64,000 nucleotides of DNA from Blasia pusilla (Eukaryota; Marchantiophyta; Marchantiopsida; Blasiales), in NCBI GenBank assembly GCA_050084515.1, contig CM114274.1, positions 18,228,001-18,292,000 on the forward strand. Direction: 5' to 3'. This document shows positions 21,950-34,700 of the stretch, piece by piece (within the stretch, counting starts at the first letter, position 1; every line of letters starts with the position of its first letter). A program made the position numbers and the translations under genes. The notes under the pieces are model-generated. The model did not search any database and was not told the DNA's origin. It was given only the letters and a program-made list of their open reading frames with translations.

Positions 21950-23462
21950 CTCTCAACCTTGTGAGTAATCCCTCAATCACTCATCCGAAACATGCGGCAC
22001 TCAATCTACACTCTCTCTCCCCGAGACGTGTAACGTGCGACAACAAGCAGCCTGGTGCGGCAAATCAACCAGGCTATCATCTCATCGACAACCTACCCTC
22101 AACTCCGGACATCCCACACAGGTCTATGTCCCCTAAACCACATACATAAATGATGCTCTCAGCATCGTAACAACCCAATATCCCCAAATAAACTACCCAA
22201 ATCCCAGAATCCCTCACGCGTGCAGGGTAAAGGACCAGAATGGGTAACCTGAACACATGTCGATGTCGCTCCTCAGCAACTGCAAATCTCAACCTCAACG
22301 CGGTCGTGGAGACAACTCCTCCAATCAGCAAGTCATACTCCTCCTGTACTGACGCTGCTCAAAACTCCTCGATGGCCAGTGTGGTTCCAACGGAACGGTG
22401 CAGCGTTGCAAGCGGTACAGAACGGCTACGAATGGCACGGCCCTCGATGGTGGGATGCGGCACTCAGCGGCATACCCTCCTTAATCAACAATAAATACAC
22501 ACTCTGCTCCACAATGATGGTGCGGCTCCGCGATCGAGACGGTGCGGTGCGGCCACGAGCGGCACAGCGCGGCAATCGGCGGCGCGTCGCGGCTAGGTAC
22601 TCGATCGTCGTCGAGCGGCTACCAATCACAACATAGCAGCATGAAATAAAAACTGAAACACCATAACCGGAGGTCATCTACCATGACTGGTTGATGACGA
22701 AACTGCAATGACGGTGGCGGCCAAACCAAAGTACGTGGTGGCGGCGCAAGTCAGAGAATCAACGGTGGTCGTGGAAGACCCTTCACTTTGTAATGGCGGA
22801 AATGGCAACCAAAGGGTGGACAACGGCCGGATGCGACTCGGAGCAGCGCTCGGCAACGATAATGGCCGATGGTTGACCGTTGACCGGTGATGGCGACGAG
22901 CGCCGGCGGCGTGGCGGCTGGTTTAGGGTTTGAACAATTTAACCCTAGCAATGGCAGTTTTGCAAGATTGATTATAACTTTTTACTCACAACTCCAAATT
23001 GCGCACTGTTTGTTGCACAACGTGCACAGATTTATGATCTACGACGGCGTAAAAAAATATTTTGGAATCAGACATTCGAGTAAAAACCGAAAAGGACTGT
23101 CGCAAAGCCCAATGTCTCTTTCTCCAATACAAAATTTGGCAGCGCTTCCTCGCTGATTTCTCCCAACGAAAATGTAAAACCTGTAAAAATACAAATCAGC
23201 AAGCTACATGGTGATCCCGAGAGCACGGGCATGGGGCAACCCGCCCCCATAATCAATCCCTATCAGAAATTGGGCAGCGCTTCCGCGCGCCACTCTTCCA
23301 CACGAAAAATTGGCAAATGCAAAGAACAATCAAAGAAGCCCTTGCTCCGGTGAGCACTCTCATGAGCCGCTGAACGGGGAACACTGTCCCCATTTTGCAA
23401 AAACAGCGAGTGACCAGCGAGCTCCCCCATGAAGCTCTCTCACTCTCTTATTCTCCCTTTGT
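21950..23462 (-). other. Gypsy leader region of the minus copy
   Basis: Inverted match to 9232-10990. GC-rich around 22520-22640 (GCGGC words). No primer-binding site complementary to a common plant tRNA was seen close to the LTR, so either the LTR extends into this region or the primer is unusual. Confidence 0.5.
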
Positions 23463-24002
23463 AAGGTAAGATACAATCTCTCTCTACACCATCTCACACC
23501 ATAACTCTCAAAGGTGTGCACTCTCTCTCATGTCAAACCAAACCCACTCTCCTAATGAGAGGCTTGAGTTACACTCACAAGGCAAGGGACCATAGCTCCG
23601 CCGCCTTATGCCAAGAGATTCAACAAAGAGAGAATGAGCTCTCAAGCTCTCTCTCCTTGAGGTATACCCCTCCCCTCTCCCAAGCTCTCTCCATGGTAAC
23701 CTATTCCCCCAAGTCACCTCCTTGGCTCTTGACATGATGTAAGAGGTCAAGGGCCACTTACAAAAAATAGAAAGTCAATCATATAGGGTTTAGGGTTTAG
23801 CTAAAATAGTAAGTTTAAAATGGTACTTACCTAAAATAGTAAGTTCCTCAATATGGCTCCAAATGAGCCGAAACGAAGGGGAAACCTGCTCTCTCACGTT
23901 TCTCCGGGCCTCAGCAAGTCATCCTCGACCTATTGAGCATGTCCTCCACTACTCACGAAGGCACTCGACTAGATCTCACCGATCTATCCTAAAAACGTGA
24001 CA
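23463..24002 (-). mobile_element. 5' LTR of the minus-strand gypsy element
   Basis: On the minus strand it starts TGTCACGTTTTTAGG at 24002 and stays similar to 7189-7705 as far as TGTATCTTAC near 23466. It differs from the other LTR by a short insertion that contains a plant telomere-type repeat at 23784-23800 and a repeated AAAATAGTAAGTT. The LTR border is inferred from where the similarity ends. Confidence 0.68.
23784..23800 (+). repeat. Interstitial telomere-type repeat in the LTR
   Basis: TAGGGTTTAGGGTTTAG, i.e. more than two units of the plant TTTAGGG telomere repeat, absent at the matching place in the LTR block near 7520. Confidence 0.75.
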
Positions 24003-25269
24003 TGTGCTCTATGAACGGAATGTCAAGGGTTTAAGTGCAATCACAAAGTCTTTGAACTTCTTGACAAGACTTTATTATGTTTGGCATGGGGGAGATGAAC
24101 AAGAGCAAGCATTTTAGGAGCATTTTAGAAAAATTTAAAATTTCCCTTCCAAAATTAACTTGAAATTAAATTTTTTCTTTTCTTCGTAACTATTGAAACA
24201 ATAAATTGATCATGAAAAAGACTCACATTCTTTTCCTGAAGATTCTATTTTAAAAATTTAATTTGAAATATGAAAAAAGAAGATAAAAATTGAGATAATT
24301 ATTAAAACCTATTTTCTATTCAAATTTTGGGTTAGTATGAGCAAAATTTTTAAAATTGAAAAATCGAAACACTTCATAGGTGGCCTTTATTGTAAGCATG
24401 GGAGTCCGGGTAATCATATTATTGAGGGCTAAAGTGATTATTATGGGAGAGTGCCTTGTTGAATTGTAAACACCTCTACGTTTCACATTCTATGGCAGCA
24501 AGAAAATATTTTTATTTACATGGAATTTTTTTTTGAATTTGTGTGCAATATCATTAATCATATGTTTGAAGAAGTTTTTTTAAAAGTGTGTGCTTTACTG
24601 CACACCCTAAGAAAAACCTCTTCAAGCACTTTTTTATATAGGTTATTATTAGCATGAGTTAACCATTAATAGTATTATTACATAAATGAAAGAAGGGGGG
24701 CGGATCACACTAATTTTAACTTTTGGGGGGTGATTAAGATAGTTATTTTTCGGAGGAGGAAGAGGGAGTCGAAATCCCCGTCCGGTGGCCATCGCCGTTA
24801 GAGAGCTTTCCATGGAGAGAAAAAAACAGGCAAAGAAAACCTGAATTAAATAAAGGCATCGGAAGTACAAGGGTTTATTTAGGACTCTGAGAGCTCAAAC
24901 AGTTTGAGCTCGCCCGCCCGGCCGAGCACCGAGACAAAGATGAACCTTGCTGACGGGGAACCCATGGAGAGGCCTTCTGGTAACAAATCAGCGTCCCATA
25001 AATCATGTGGCTGGCGTGACCGGCTGCACATAGACAGGCCACAACCGGCGGTGGAACCAGTCAGATCACATCGCGGAAAGAAGAATCGGAACTCCCAGAA
25101 GAATATCTGTGAATCGATTGGAGGCTCTTTCGCTTGAATCGCAAGAGATGAGGCTTTGAAGTAGCTCTCTCTAGGAGTACTTGCCCGACCGCGGGGATTG
25201 CGTCGCGATCGAAGCCGACCGAGTTCAGCAAACTTTACAGTGGAACGTAGTTGCGGGGTTTTGGGAGAT
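24003..25269. promoter_or_regulatory. Spacer and presumed promoter/5' UTR of the fibrillin gene
   Basis: Very AT-rich to about 24660, then G/C-richer. No gene recognised. A TATATA-like run (near 24632) and TTAAATAAA (near 24845) are candidate core-promoter elements, but neither can be assigned. The coding start is at 25270. Confidence 0.4.
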
Positions 25270-26998
25270 ATGGCAATGGCGATGGCAAAATCTTGCAGCA
25301 TTTCTGGGTGCTGTTTGAGTGTGTCGAATGGAGGCCCTGCGGGTGTTAAGGGGAGGCCATCTGTGTGTTTCATCAAGGCGTTTAATAACCCTAATGCTCA
25401 ATCCTCATGGCTTTCTTCGAGAAATGTCTTGACGCAGCAGATGCCGATGAATGGGAAATCAGACACGAAGTCTTCGGTGATTACGGCCGCTTCTGCGACG
25501 AGTTTCGATGGCCCCAGCGACGAGACGATTGTGGAGGTGACCGAGACGGATACGAGTCTCGAGGATTTGAAGCAAGCTTTGTTGGACTCTCTGTATGGAA
25601 CTGACCGCGGACTTCGTGCCAGCAGTGAAACTCGTGGTGAGATTGTGGAGCTGATTACGCAGCTGGAGGCCAAGAATCCTACGGCCGCTCCAACTGAAGC
25701 GCTTACGCTCTTGAATGGCAAATGGGTTCTAGCGTATGCCTCTAATTCTTCTTTTTGACTGTCCTCGAGCTGAAATGTTTGTGCACTGTCGACGTCTCGT
25801 AGGATCCTTTAGTTGGCTCTATTGCTGCTTGTCACCATTAGGTTGTCCATCGGAGAGGACTTTCAATGAATTTCATCATTTGAGATTTTTCCACTTAGGG
25901 ATCTTATTTCTTATAAACTTTGGTGAGTGTGACTATCCTCGCGCAATTGGGTTTGAATCTCTTGACGCTTGCCACTGCCGGTGTTCGTATTAAACGGGAA
26001 GTCGATGTAATGGCGAAGTCTTTCGGTAGTGTGTCTGAAAGTCTTCATGTCTGTCGGCGGCAGCGTGCCTGAAAGTTTCAATGAGGGAGTGTTGCCAGTC
26101 TTCTCTTATTTTCTTCAACCTGCGAGCTTCTGGGATGTCGGTGCCGGAATTCCCCCCTGCTTATCCTTAACTTGGACGTGGACGCTGTGGGGTATCCGCG
26201 AGAAGCGGATAAATTTCTTACTTTTTTGACATTGCTTCTTTCCTTCAGATACACGTCTTTTTCGGAGTTATTCCCTCTGCTGGCTGCTGCTAATTTGCCT
26301 CTGGTGAAGGTTGGGGAGATCTCTCAAACATTCGATTCAAGTGCCTTCACGGTTCAAAATTCCGTCATCTTTTCCGGACCTTTGGCTAGCACCTCTTTCA
26401 GTACCTCCGCAACTTTTGAAGTTCGAAGTCCTAAACGAGTGCAGGTTTGTACCAAAGTTCCTAGGAAACGAAGTTCTCTCCACTCCAGTTCCAAACGAAT
26501 AAACTCGGGAGTCGTGTGAGACGTTGGGGTCTACGTACATCGCTGCTATAGAGTTATCTCATTCCTTTTAAATTCAGGTATTTGTGGAAGTGTTACTTAC
26601 TACTGACAAGGTTCAAACGATCGCGAAGACCCAGGCATCAGCATATGTGAATTTCTCTTACGGGCTTGTTTTCTTTGCTGCAGGTGAAATTTGAGGAGGG
26701 AATCATTGGAACCCCTCAGTTGACGGATTCTATCGAAATTCCTGAGAACGTGGAGATTTTGGGTCAAAAGGTTGATTTGGCAGCTCTCCAGGGCATTTTG
26801 CGGCCTCTACAGGATGCTGCATCAAGCCTAGCTAGGACCATTTCTGGTCAGCCACCTCTAAAATTCCCGTTTCAATCTGACAAGACGCAATCCTGGCTTT
26901 TGACCACATACCTAGACGAGGACTTACGAATTTCCCGTGGAGATGGAGGAAGCATATTTGTCCTACTGAAAGCTGGAAGCTCATTATTAGAATTTTAG
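25270..26998 (+). CDS. Plastid fibrillin / plastid-lipid-associated protein (PAP family)
   Basis: Three exons, 25270-25733, 26249-26444 and 26684-26998, join with phases 2 and 0 at GT-AG sites to give 324 residues. The first ~80 residues are Ser/Ala/Asn-rich with few acids, fitting a plastid transit peptide. The mature part has the PAP_fibrillin signature: [62 protein letters not shown], then [49 protein letters not shown]. The C-terminal block resembles the plastoglobule-core type (FBN1/FBN2-like). Fibrillins are lipocalin-like structural or lipid-binding proteins of plastoglobules and thylakoids, often raised by light stress. The start is the first in-frame ATG. No defect was seen. Confidence 0.94.
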
Positions 26999-28796
26999 AC
27001 CTTTGTGGCATTTGCATGTCTCTCAGTAGTTTTGGAGCAAGTCCATGCCATCACCCGTGAGGTGTGTCCCGCGGTGGATCTGTTCCACCGGGTGCTTAAA
27101 GCTTAGCAGACGGGAATAATAAGTAAATGACAGCATACGAGTTGACCCTGAAGGTCTCCAGCATGGGGACAGCTCTCCTGCACATAATTTTTGGTGCCTC
27201 TTTTGCTGTCGAGTCTCCAGCATTTATCTGTAATTATAGAGTATAACTGGAATTGAAGACTGATTCTTTTGGGCAAAGAGTGTGCACAGCCGAGCAGTGT
27301 TCCCCGGAGGCCTTGGAACCCCGGGATTTTCCATTTTGCGGATGTTTCTTCAATCGGGAAGCCTTACTTGGATCCCGCAAATGCGCTCGCTGTGTTTGTT
27401 TCGGGATTGAGTTTGAGATATTCTCTTCTGGTTGCTGAGATGGAGTAGATCATGGAGATACCAGGCACTCGGAAATTCTGGCTTTTGTTTGGAAACATCT
27501 CTCAGAGCAGTTGAAAGGTTAATGTAGGCTAATAACGTAGTACTATTCTGTACTTCACATCGTGATTGTCCGTAGCTCAGGTCTCAGAACAGACTGAACA
27601 AGGTGCTTCTTACTCCTGGACCTGCACCCTCGCTCATGTTCTGCTTCGCTGATCGAGAGTCTGCTCATTTCACTTGGAGAGTTGCAGTCTTCGAAATCTG
27701 AAGAAAAACTGAAGTATTTGTAGTGAGCCATTGCCACTAAGCGTGAGGTCAGTCGTGGACGCACGTCGCGACACCCTTCTTCCGACAGACCAAAATTTAG
27801 GATGTCACCACTGGCTTGCCCAACGGCACAGATGCCGCTCAACCCACCTCCCCACGCCACATAGAGCACGCGCACTAAGGGCTTAGAAACGCACGATCGT
27901 AGAAACATCTCCACGGATAGCTAGCCCCTGGGCCACGGAGATACGGAAACCCCAAGAGATTCGCAATAGGAGAGGTCCGTGAAAAGCTGCTTTGAAACAG
28001 ACATTGCAACAGGTGGATGCTATGAAAATTGAGATAGCTGGACACGCGTTCCTGTCTTTCAAAAGTGTGGCGGCAGGAGAGTACGCGGCCTGGTTCGTAG
28101 ACACATTATCCTAGCTCATGGCCGGGAGAGCCACAACTGCCGCAACGCTTTATGAACAATGGAATATGCTCTGTGTTCAGAAGTGGTCCCAATTTACAAC
28201 GTAGATCGAGGGGTGGGTTTCCAGAGGGTTGAAAGGAAGCGAACGAGTGAAGCCAAACCAGCCGGAAATCGACCAACAGGAAAGTGGAAACAATCTGCAA
28301 CACAACCAAAGGATTTCGTCCCCCGACTGAAACATGATTCCTGCTTGGACTCGAACACTTGTCACGGGAGTCTAACTGCAACTGGGATGAACACGAGTCA
28401 GGAGGAAGAGGGTGGAAGAGCAAGCGTTGAGCAACAGAGCAATCCAAAATGCATTCCCCATTGTGCAGGTGTTATTGATGAGGAATAAGCTAGTTTTATG
28501 AACAAAATTGTCACACTGCTTTCTTTCTTGCTCTAGAAACACGTTCTGCAGTACTTCAAAGCGCCGAACACTGGTTTGAGACTTGGATTCCTGGTGGAAT
28601 GAGTTGAAGCTGCTATAGACGAAGTCTTTGAAGTGCGACTGAACAAGCCGATGAGATGCCTGCTCGGTGCCAGTCGACATGGATGCCAGATATGAATTTA
28701 TAATAAGTCTTCTTCAACATTCTGAATGCGGAGGTTGAGGAGTGAGCCCAAATTAGAAGCAGCCACGAACCGTGTGTAACAAACGACCCTGACGAT
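26999..28796. other. Convergent spacer without a recognised gene
   Basis: Lies between the 3' ends of the fibrillin gene (+) and the filamin-repeat gene (minus) and should hold both 3' UTRs. A short perfect hairpin, GGTGGA-loop-TCCACC, occurs near 27075. Open frames here are short and unrelated to anything I know. Confidence 0.6.
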
Positions 28797-31700
28797 CTAA
28801 GAACGTCCGAAGAAATAGCTCCAAATTTCAGTCAAAGGGTCACTGCTCTCTTCAGTCCACTTCTTCCTTCGCCAGCTCCAACTTTTTGACGAATCCGAAA
28901 CGGGCATAAGACTCATCCTTTCAAGATTAAAGGTGGGAAAAAGGGACATCTTGGTGCTGTTGGTAGCGGGAGGAGAAGGAGGAGGGGGAGGACTGGCAAC
29001 AGTCGAAAAGTTGTCACCCTTGACCCTTATTACCGCAATTCGCGAGTAGGCTCGTGCAAAATCGAAGGACACATTTTTGTAAGTGGAGTAAATGTTCCTC
29101 AAGTATCCAAAATGAGGCATACCATCGGTGATCATGACTGGCATGTAAGAGTCCTTCTTGTTCAATTTTTTGAGTTTCATCCATGAGGCTCTGATGGTGG
29201 TCTGCCCCCAGTCCGCATCTGTGTGCCCTGTGAACGAAACGTCACACACTTGAAGCACCGACATGAACGACGTCGAGGCCTTCAGTGAAGCCGAAGCCGT
29301 GGTTGACAAGGGGCTGTTCATGAAGCATGACAATGCCACACCAATTGAGACACCATCGGTTCTTATCGAAGTGATATCAAATTGCACGTTGTTTATAGTG
29401 CCCGTGGCCATGTTGGGTTGTCCGTCCTTCAGTTCTGTACCCATGGCGAAACTCAAAGCTGCTGCCGTGTAAAGATTGCGTTTGATAGAATACGGACTGA
29501 CGAAGCCCACATCGTTCACGAGCACGCGAGCCAGGAGATTGGGGATGGTCGAAACCGTGTTCAGAAGCTGTTGCTGCTCCTCAGATTCTTTATCCAATTT
29601 GTAGCATTTGGATTTCACAGCCTGCATAAATGCGTTCCCGGCGTCGAAGAAACAAGGGTCGTAGGGCATTGACTTGATCATCGCTGCGTTGAGCCCAAAT
29701 TTGGAGATCAGTGTGAGATCACGCATGTAGATGGCAAGGGTTGCTTGCAACTGGTCCAACTGATTTGCATTTCCGGGTTTGCCAACTAATTTCGAAAGCA
29801 CGCAAGCAGTTTTCAAAGCCATGAGAGGGCCCGGACCACCCGACCCGCCTCCCGTGGAAGACGCTGCCGGGTACTGTGGATTGTTTTTAATGATGAAGGC
29901 CAGCATCTTCTGAGACAATGCCTTGTTGGAACTCGCACAGCGCGAGCTTGGACTGTTCATGCTTTGAGTGCCCAGCACTTCCATAGCCGTGAGAGAGTTG
30001 AAGTACTTGCCCTCGTTGGCCATGGACCAGTAGGCAGTGGGAAAATTCACGGATTCGAGAAGCCGTCGGCCTTTTCCAGAGACGCTGATGACGGGAAGAC
30101 GAAACACGGCACCCGGTGGAGCATCGTTGCTCTTAATTCGGGGGATGCCAGAATCTACCACGTACACTTTGAGAGTAACTTTGCCACCCAGCAACACGAA
30201 GTCATTCACAGCGTTAGAACTGGAAAGCGGCTGGAGCACGACTTCCTTCCAGTTCTTGCCTCTTTTGTAGGTGTAGCGGAACTCATATAGAAGCGCACCT
30301 CCTCCTGTGCCCGCCATCCATCCGTGAGCCACGAGTTTGTACACCGTTTTGCCAGCCATGTTGTTTTTCGTGTTCTGGGTGAGAGTCGCGGTTCCGCCGG
30401 TGGGATTCAGAGCGGTGGCGAAACTCACTGATGCGGTTCCTATGATTCCCTCGGAGTTCACTGCTGAACACGTAATCTGGTAGCTTCGATCTTCGAGAAG
30501 ATTGTGGTGCGGAATCTTGATGGTGCCGGGTTGGATAGATACAGGATTGAGCTCCCATAAAAGCCTCTGATCGCCGTCTGATGCCATCATCCAGGTGTAG
30601 TTTTCGTATCCTGGAGTGCATTTGATCACCAACGTCGATGTAGAATAAATTCCCATGGAAAAATCGGCCCAATTCAATATCTCCGCCGTGAATGACATCG
30701 CTCCTGTGTCTATGGGAGTGATCAATACAGACTTGGTCACATTCGGGGCTCCCTCTTTGCTGACGGACACTGTGAAAGTGTAAACTGAGCCATTTGTCAT
30801 AGTCTTGGCTGGAATCCTGATTATGCTCCCGAAGTTGATCTCCGTGTACTGGTAGAGAAGCGAATCGGGAATGGCCAGAGCTGGACTGCTGGTCCACTCG
30901 AATCTGAACTCATACGCACCACCAAACTCGTCTACGGAATCATCCGGATCGAATGCAACCGCTTCAAGGAACAAATCCTGCGAAGAATTCACTTTCCGAT
31001 CTCCTCCCTTGATCATCACCTGCACTGGGGAGCTTTTCACTTGCACGGAAGCGGTTGCAGTTGAGAACTCATCAGGCCACCCCGCCATGGAAACTGTCAC
31101 CATAAAGGTATACACAGCGCCCACAACCAGCTGGTTACCCGGTATATTTAGTGCTCGTGCACTAGAGCCCATCAGTTCTAAATTCGCGTATGGACCGGAT
31201 GTTTGAGTCCACTGGAAGAACATCTGAGTGGCCGTTGTGTTCACCTTCGTCTTGGGGGCGAGACAGGTACCTGTAGCGAGGTCATATACTTTCGTCCCTG
31301 GTATCACTGCATTAGCTTCCAAGGAAACCATCTGCCCCCTCATGAAGATCTGAGGTGTGTCTGCAGCGCCATAGATGTTGACAATGGGCACGGGGTTGAC
31401 GGTGGCAGTGACGGTGACCGTGGTGGTGGCTCTCTTTCCAAAGTAATTTGTCAACACCAGAACAAAGGTATACAAATGATTGGCTTCAAGGGAGCCAGAT
31501 GGAATTGTGACGATCATGGTGTCGTTGGGAAGGGCCTCAAGAATGGCACCCAACGCTGCTACTTTCAGCAGATCTCCCGTACCTTTGACATGATATCTGA
31601 AGATCATTGGACGTCCACCAGATCCGTAAGATGCTGTTGCATCCAACACGAAATTATCACATGCCCCCACATAAGTTGGCCCAGCGAGAACTGCCACTAG

Positions 31701-34700
31701 AGGTGGGTGCCTGACTGGAGGTCTCAGCAGTACAGCACCCGAAGCTGCGGGAGATGTTTCGGCCGTGGCGAAGACTCCCTCGTCACGCAATCCAATATTG
31801 TCTGGTTTAGAAGAATCCGCAGCCGCTATTGTTGCGTCGTATCCCAGCTTGATAACCATCGTGGCCGAGTCTCTGAATTCGCAACTGGGGTTAGTGCCAA
31901 TTTTGGGAAATGTCGAATTGTCGAGAAGAGCTTCGCATCTGTCAGCTCCTCTGGCGACTCCTCTGAGACTTTTCAGCCCAGCATCAGATACGCCGTCGAA
32001 AGACACTAGAATGGAACCCATAGTGTCACTCATCTGGGCTGTCAAAATAGTGGGAGGCGCCCTGGGAAGAAGGTCAATGAGATACTCCAGCGCCGCTGTT
32101 CCATCCCAAGTCATGGTGACATTCACAGATCCATACGAGTGCGGCCAAAAAGTTACATTGCATGTGAAACCAACGGTCTTTTGACACAAAGTGTAGTTCA
32201 TGGTGGGACATGAGCTCAACACTTCCACTTCGTAGTAGGGATCAGTGGAGACGGTCGGTACAGTCAGCACCAAGTTGTTGTTCGAATCCAGGCCTGCAAA
32301 AATCGATCCAAATCTGAGGGTACCATCAACTGACATAGATTTAAAGACCATGATCATTACAATGAGCGACTAACTCTAAGCATGATCGTTGCTCTCATCA
32401 TTCAAGTTGACGTTGGTCTACGAGATGATTTTCGGAATTCCTGTGAAAAGAGATCGACGATGTTTGCAACCAAATCTTTGTAACTGAATATCATCATACG
32501 TTGAAGTCACTGATTTTGCTTCAGACAGACATCGAAGCAGAAGTCGGGCGGACCTGTTCTCTTGAATCTCGATTCAAATATCCTAGTTCCTTACCGGTGA
32601 CTAGGAAGCTTATTGTTGATCCGGCAAAATAGGTGGGTTGAACAGTGGCGTAGGATCTGGTGATGTCCACTTCCCCTGGGAAAACTTCGACAGTCGCCAG
32701 TTCCACTACGTGCGACGGATCGCCACTGATCCTACCTGCGCCGTCGGAAGCTATCACCGAATATCTGCCAGCGACCCTCGGTGTTACTGTGGCGTGAAGC
32801 CCGGGACTCAGCATAGCTGGCTTCATAGATGCTTGCTCGATGAACTTGTATCTTGAGGCGACTCTCTGTAATTTTCATCGATCAACAAGGAGAAATTTAC
32901 AGAAAAAGTTACGCTGGATGGTCTGACTGGGATGAAAGTCTGACCCAGCAAACTAAGGGGCAGCTGCATCACGAATCTCAAGCTTAAGAGAATCTTCATT
33001 AACTGGATCTCGACTAGTAGGCATTCATCGATTGATTATTAAGCAGGACGTACATGTACTAGATCAAAGTTCAAGAAAACTGAGGGAGTCAATTCAGACC
33101 AGTATCGATATTTTATGGTTTCCATCTACAAGTATAAAACTTGCAAATTAACCAACTGTGGCGTGCATACGTGAGAGTTTGATCTCTCGTGGAACATGTG
33201 GATAGTTATCGAGAACACTTTATGTTTCAACACTTCATCAACTTGATTAGTGTATTTTGACAAGTATACTATTCACTGACTATATATCTACTGGTACCAA
33301 AATTTTCCCGGCAATACAGAACCAGTCTTGAATGCATAGACATCTGGATACGTTTTAAGACGAGACAATGTGAATGACATGCAATGCAGTTCTCAAATCC
33401 ATATATTCAGTTAGTGAAACTTCTGGGCAGATAATGTCCGGAAAGGTAGCTTAGAGGGAGGGGCAAGAGAGAATACGTCATAGACAGCAAGAGTGGCGAA
33501 GACTTGCTGGGTGGCGTTCACTTGAGCAATAATATTCTGATAATTATCAACAGGGGTGATGTCAAAGCTGCTCTCAACTCCAGCATTCATGGGTTCCAAG
33601 TACATGGGCGTGATTTCAGTGCTTCTCAGGAACAAAGTGCTGGCAATCACAACAACTGCGTAGGAAACAACCTGCGCTCCGTTGAGAGTAATCGAAAGAA
33701 TCCCAGGTCCACTGACAGTGGAGACGGGTAATTTGAATGTGTAGGTGGATGTGTAACCCACAGAAAGACCGATTGCCTGAGTGGTGGTTCCAGCAGTCAG
33801 AGTCGCTATGAAAGAGTCTGGACTCAGGATATTGTAAACCTGCAAATTGTTATAAGCGTCCTGTGCTTCGACCATTAATTTCAGCCAACTACCAGCCACC
33901 AAGGGGCGATTAGGATCAAACGCTTCTCCGGATGGTGTTGTGACTAGGCAATTGGGCGCCGAGGATGGGCCAGGTAAAAATTTGACAGTAAATCCGCTGT
34001 TGGAAACGTCATGGATGCTGTCTGAGCTCTGGACGACAACGATATAATCTCTTGCTTCGGTGCTCGACACACCGAACGAGGCTTGGAAAGTCGACGAATC
34101 AGATTCGATGAGTTGAGACGGAGTACCACTGATTCGAACAATGTAGTTTGGGATCTTGAGATTTGGATTATCAGTGTTCGGGTTGTTGATAGGCATGCCA
34201 TCTTCATCTCGAGGCTGGATCATGAATCCTAGGGAATCTCCAGCTGTGGCATACACCAAAATTTGGTTATCGACCTCCGATCCATCGGTAGAAAATATGG
34301 CTGACATCGCAGATGAATAATTTCCTTCGGCGGCTTTTACCAAGAGAGTCTGACTGGAAAGCGCAGGAACGCCATCGTAAGCAACGGCAATAGTGAATGC
34401 TACAGATGGCCCAGAAGGTGTGTAGCTGATTTGAATTACTCCGGAGCCGATGTAATTCTGAGAAGGATCAGTCGCCACTGAGCTCGAGAAACCAACTGTC
34501 AGCGGTATGACGGGCTCTGTGTCGACCAAATTCCCCATGGCGTCTCTCATTCTCACGAAGAAAGTTGCAGTCTCCGAGACAACCCCACCGTGCTCCCAAC
34601 CCCCTCCCCATGCGTAAAATTTCTTTGGATACGGAACACCAGCTCCGACACTGGTAGAATAAGGCTCGCCGTTGGTGAAGACCTCTTGGCCAGCGACCAT

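Larger units (their letters stand above)
7189..24002 (-). mobile_element. Minus-strand Ty3/gypsy element with methyltransferase and PHD modules, interrupted by an inverted copy
   Basis: Read from right to left: 5' LTR 24002-23463, leader, gag, zinc knuckle, protease, C5 methyltransferase, RT, RNase H and pre-integrase to about 15975; then, after the inverted insert 8938-15970, the integrase core, C-terminal domain, PHD-like module and 3' LTR block. RT followed by RNase H followed by integrase identifies Ty3/gypsy (Metaviridae). About 390 bp of integrase (zinc domain and first part of the core) is missing at the interruption. Frames are broken in most domains. Neither a primer-binding site nor a target-site duplication could be identified. 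Confidence 0.78.

Noticed and set aside
25198-25269. Upstream TTG start for the fibrillin gene
   Set aside because: Non-ATG start in a nuclear plant gene; the first in-frame ATG at 25270 gives a normal transit peptide.
27070-27090. GGTGGA-TCCACC hairpin as a terminator or RNA gene
   Set aside because: Too short, and no tRNA-like or snRNA-like context; a chance palindrome is likely.
33411-33476. Longer end of the seventh exon of the giant gene (to the stop at 33411)
   Set aside because: A GT donor at 33476 in phase 0 joins exactly to the next exon and continues the repeat; the downstream codons lead to an immediate stop.
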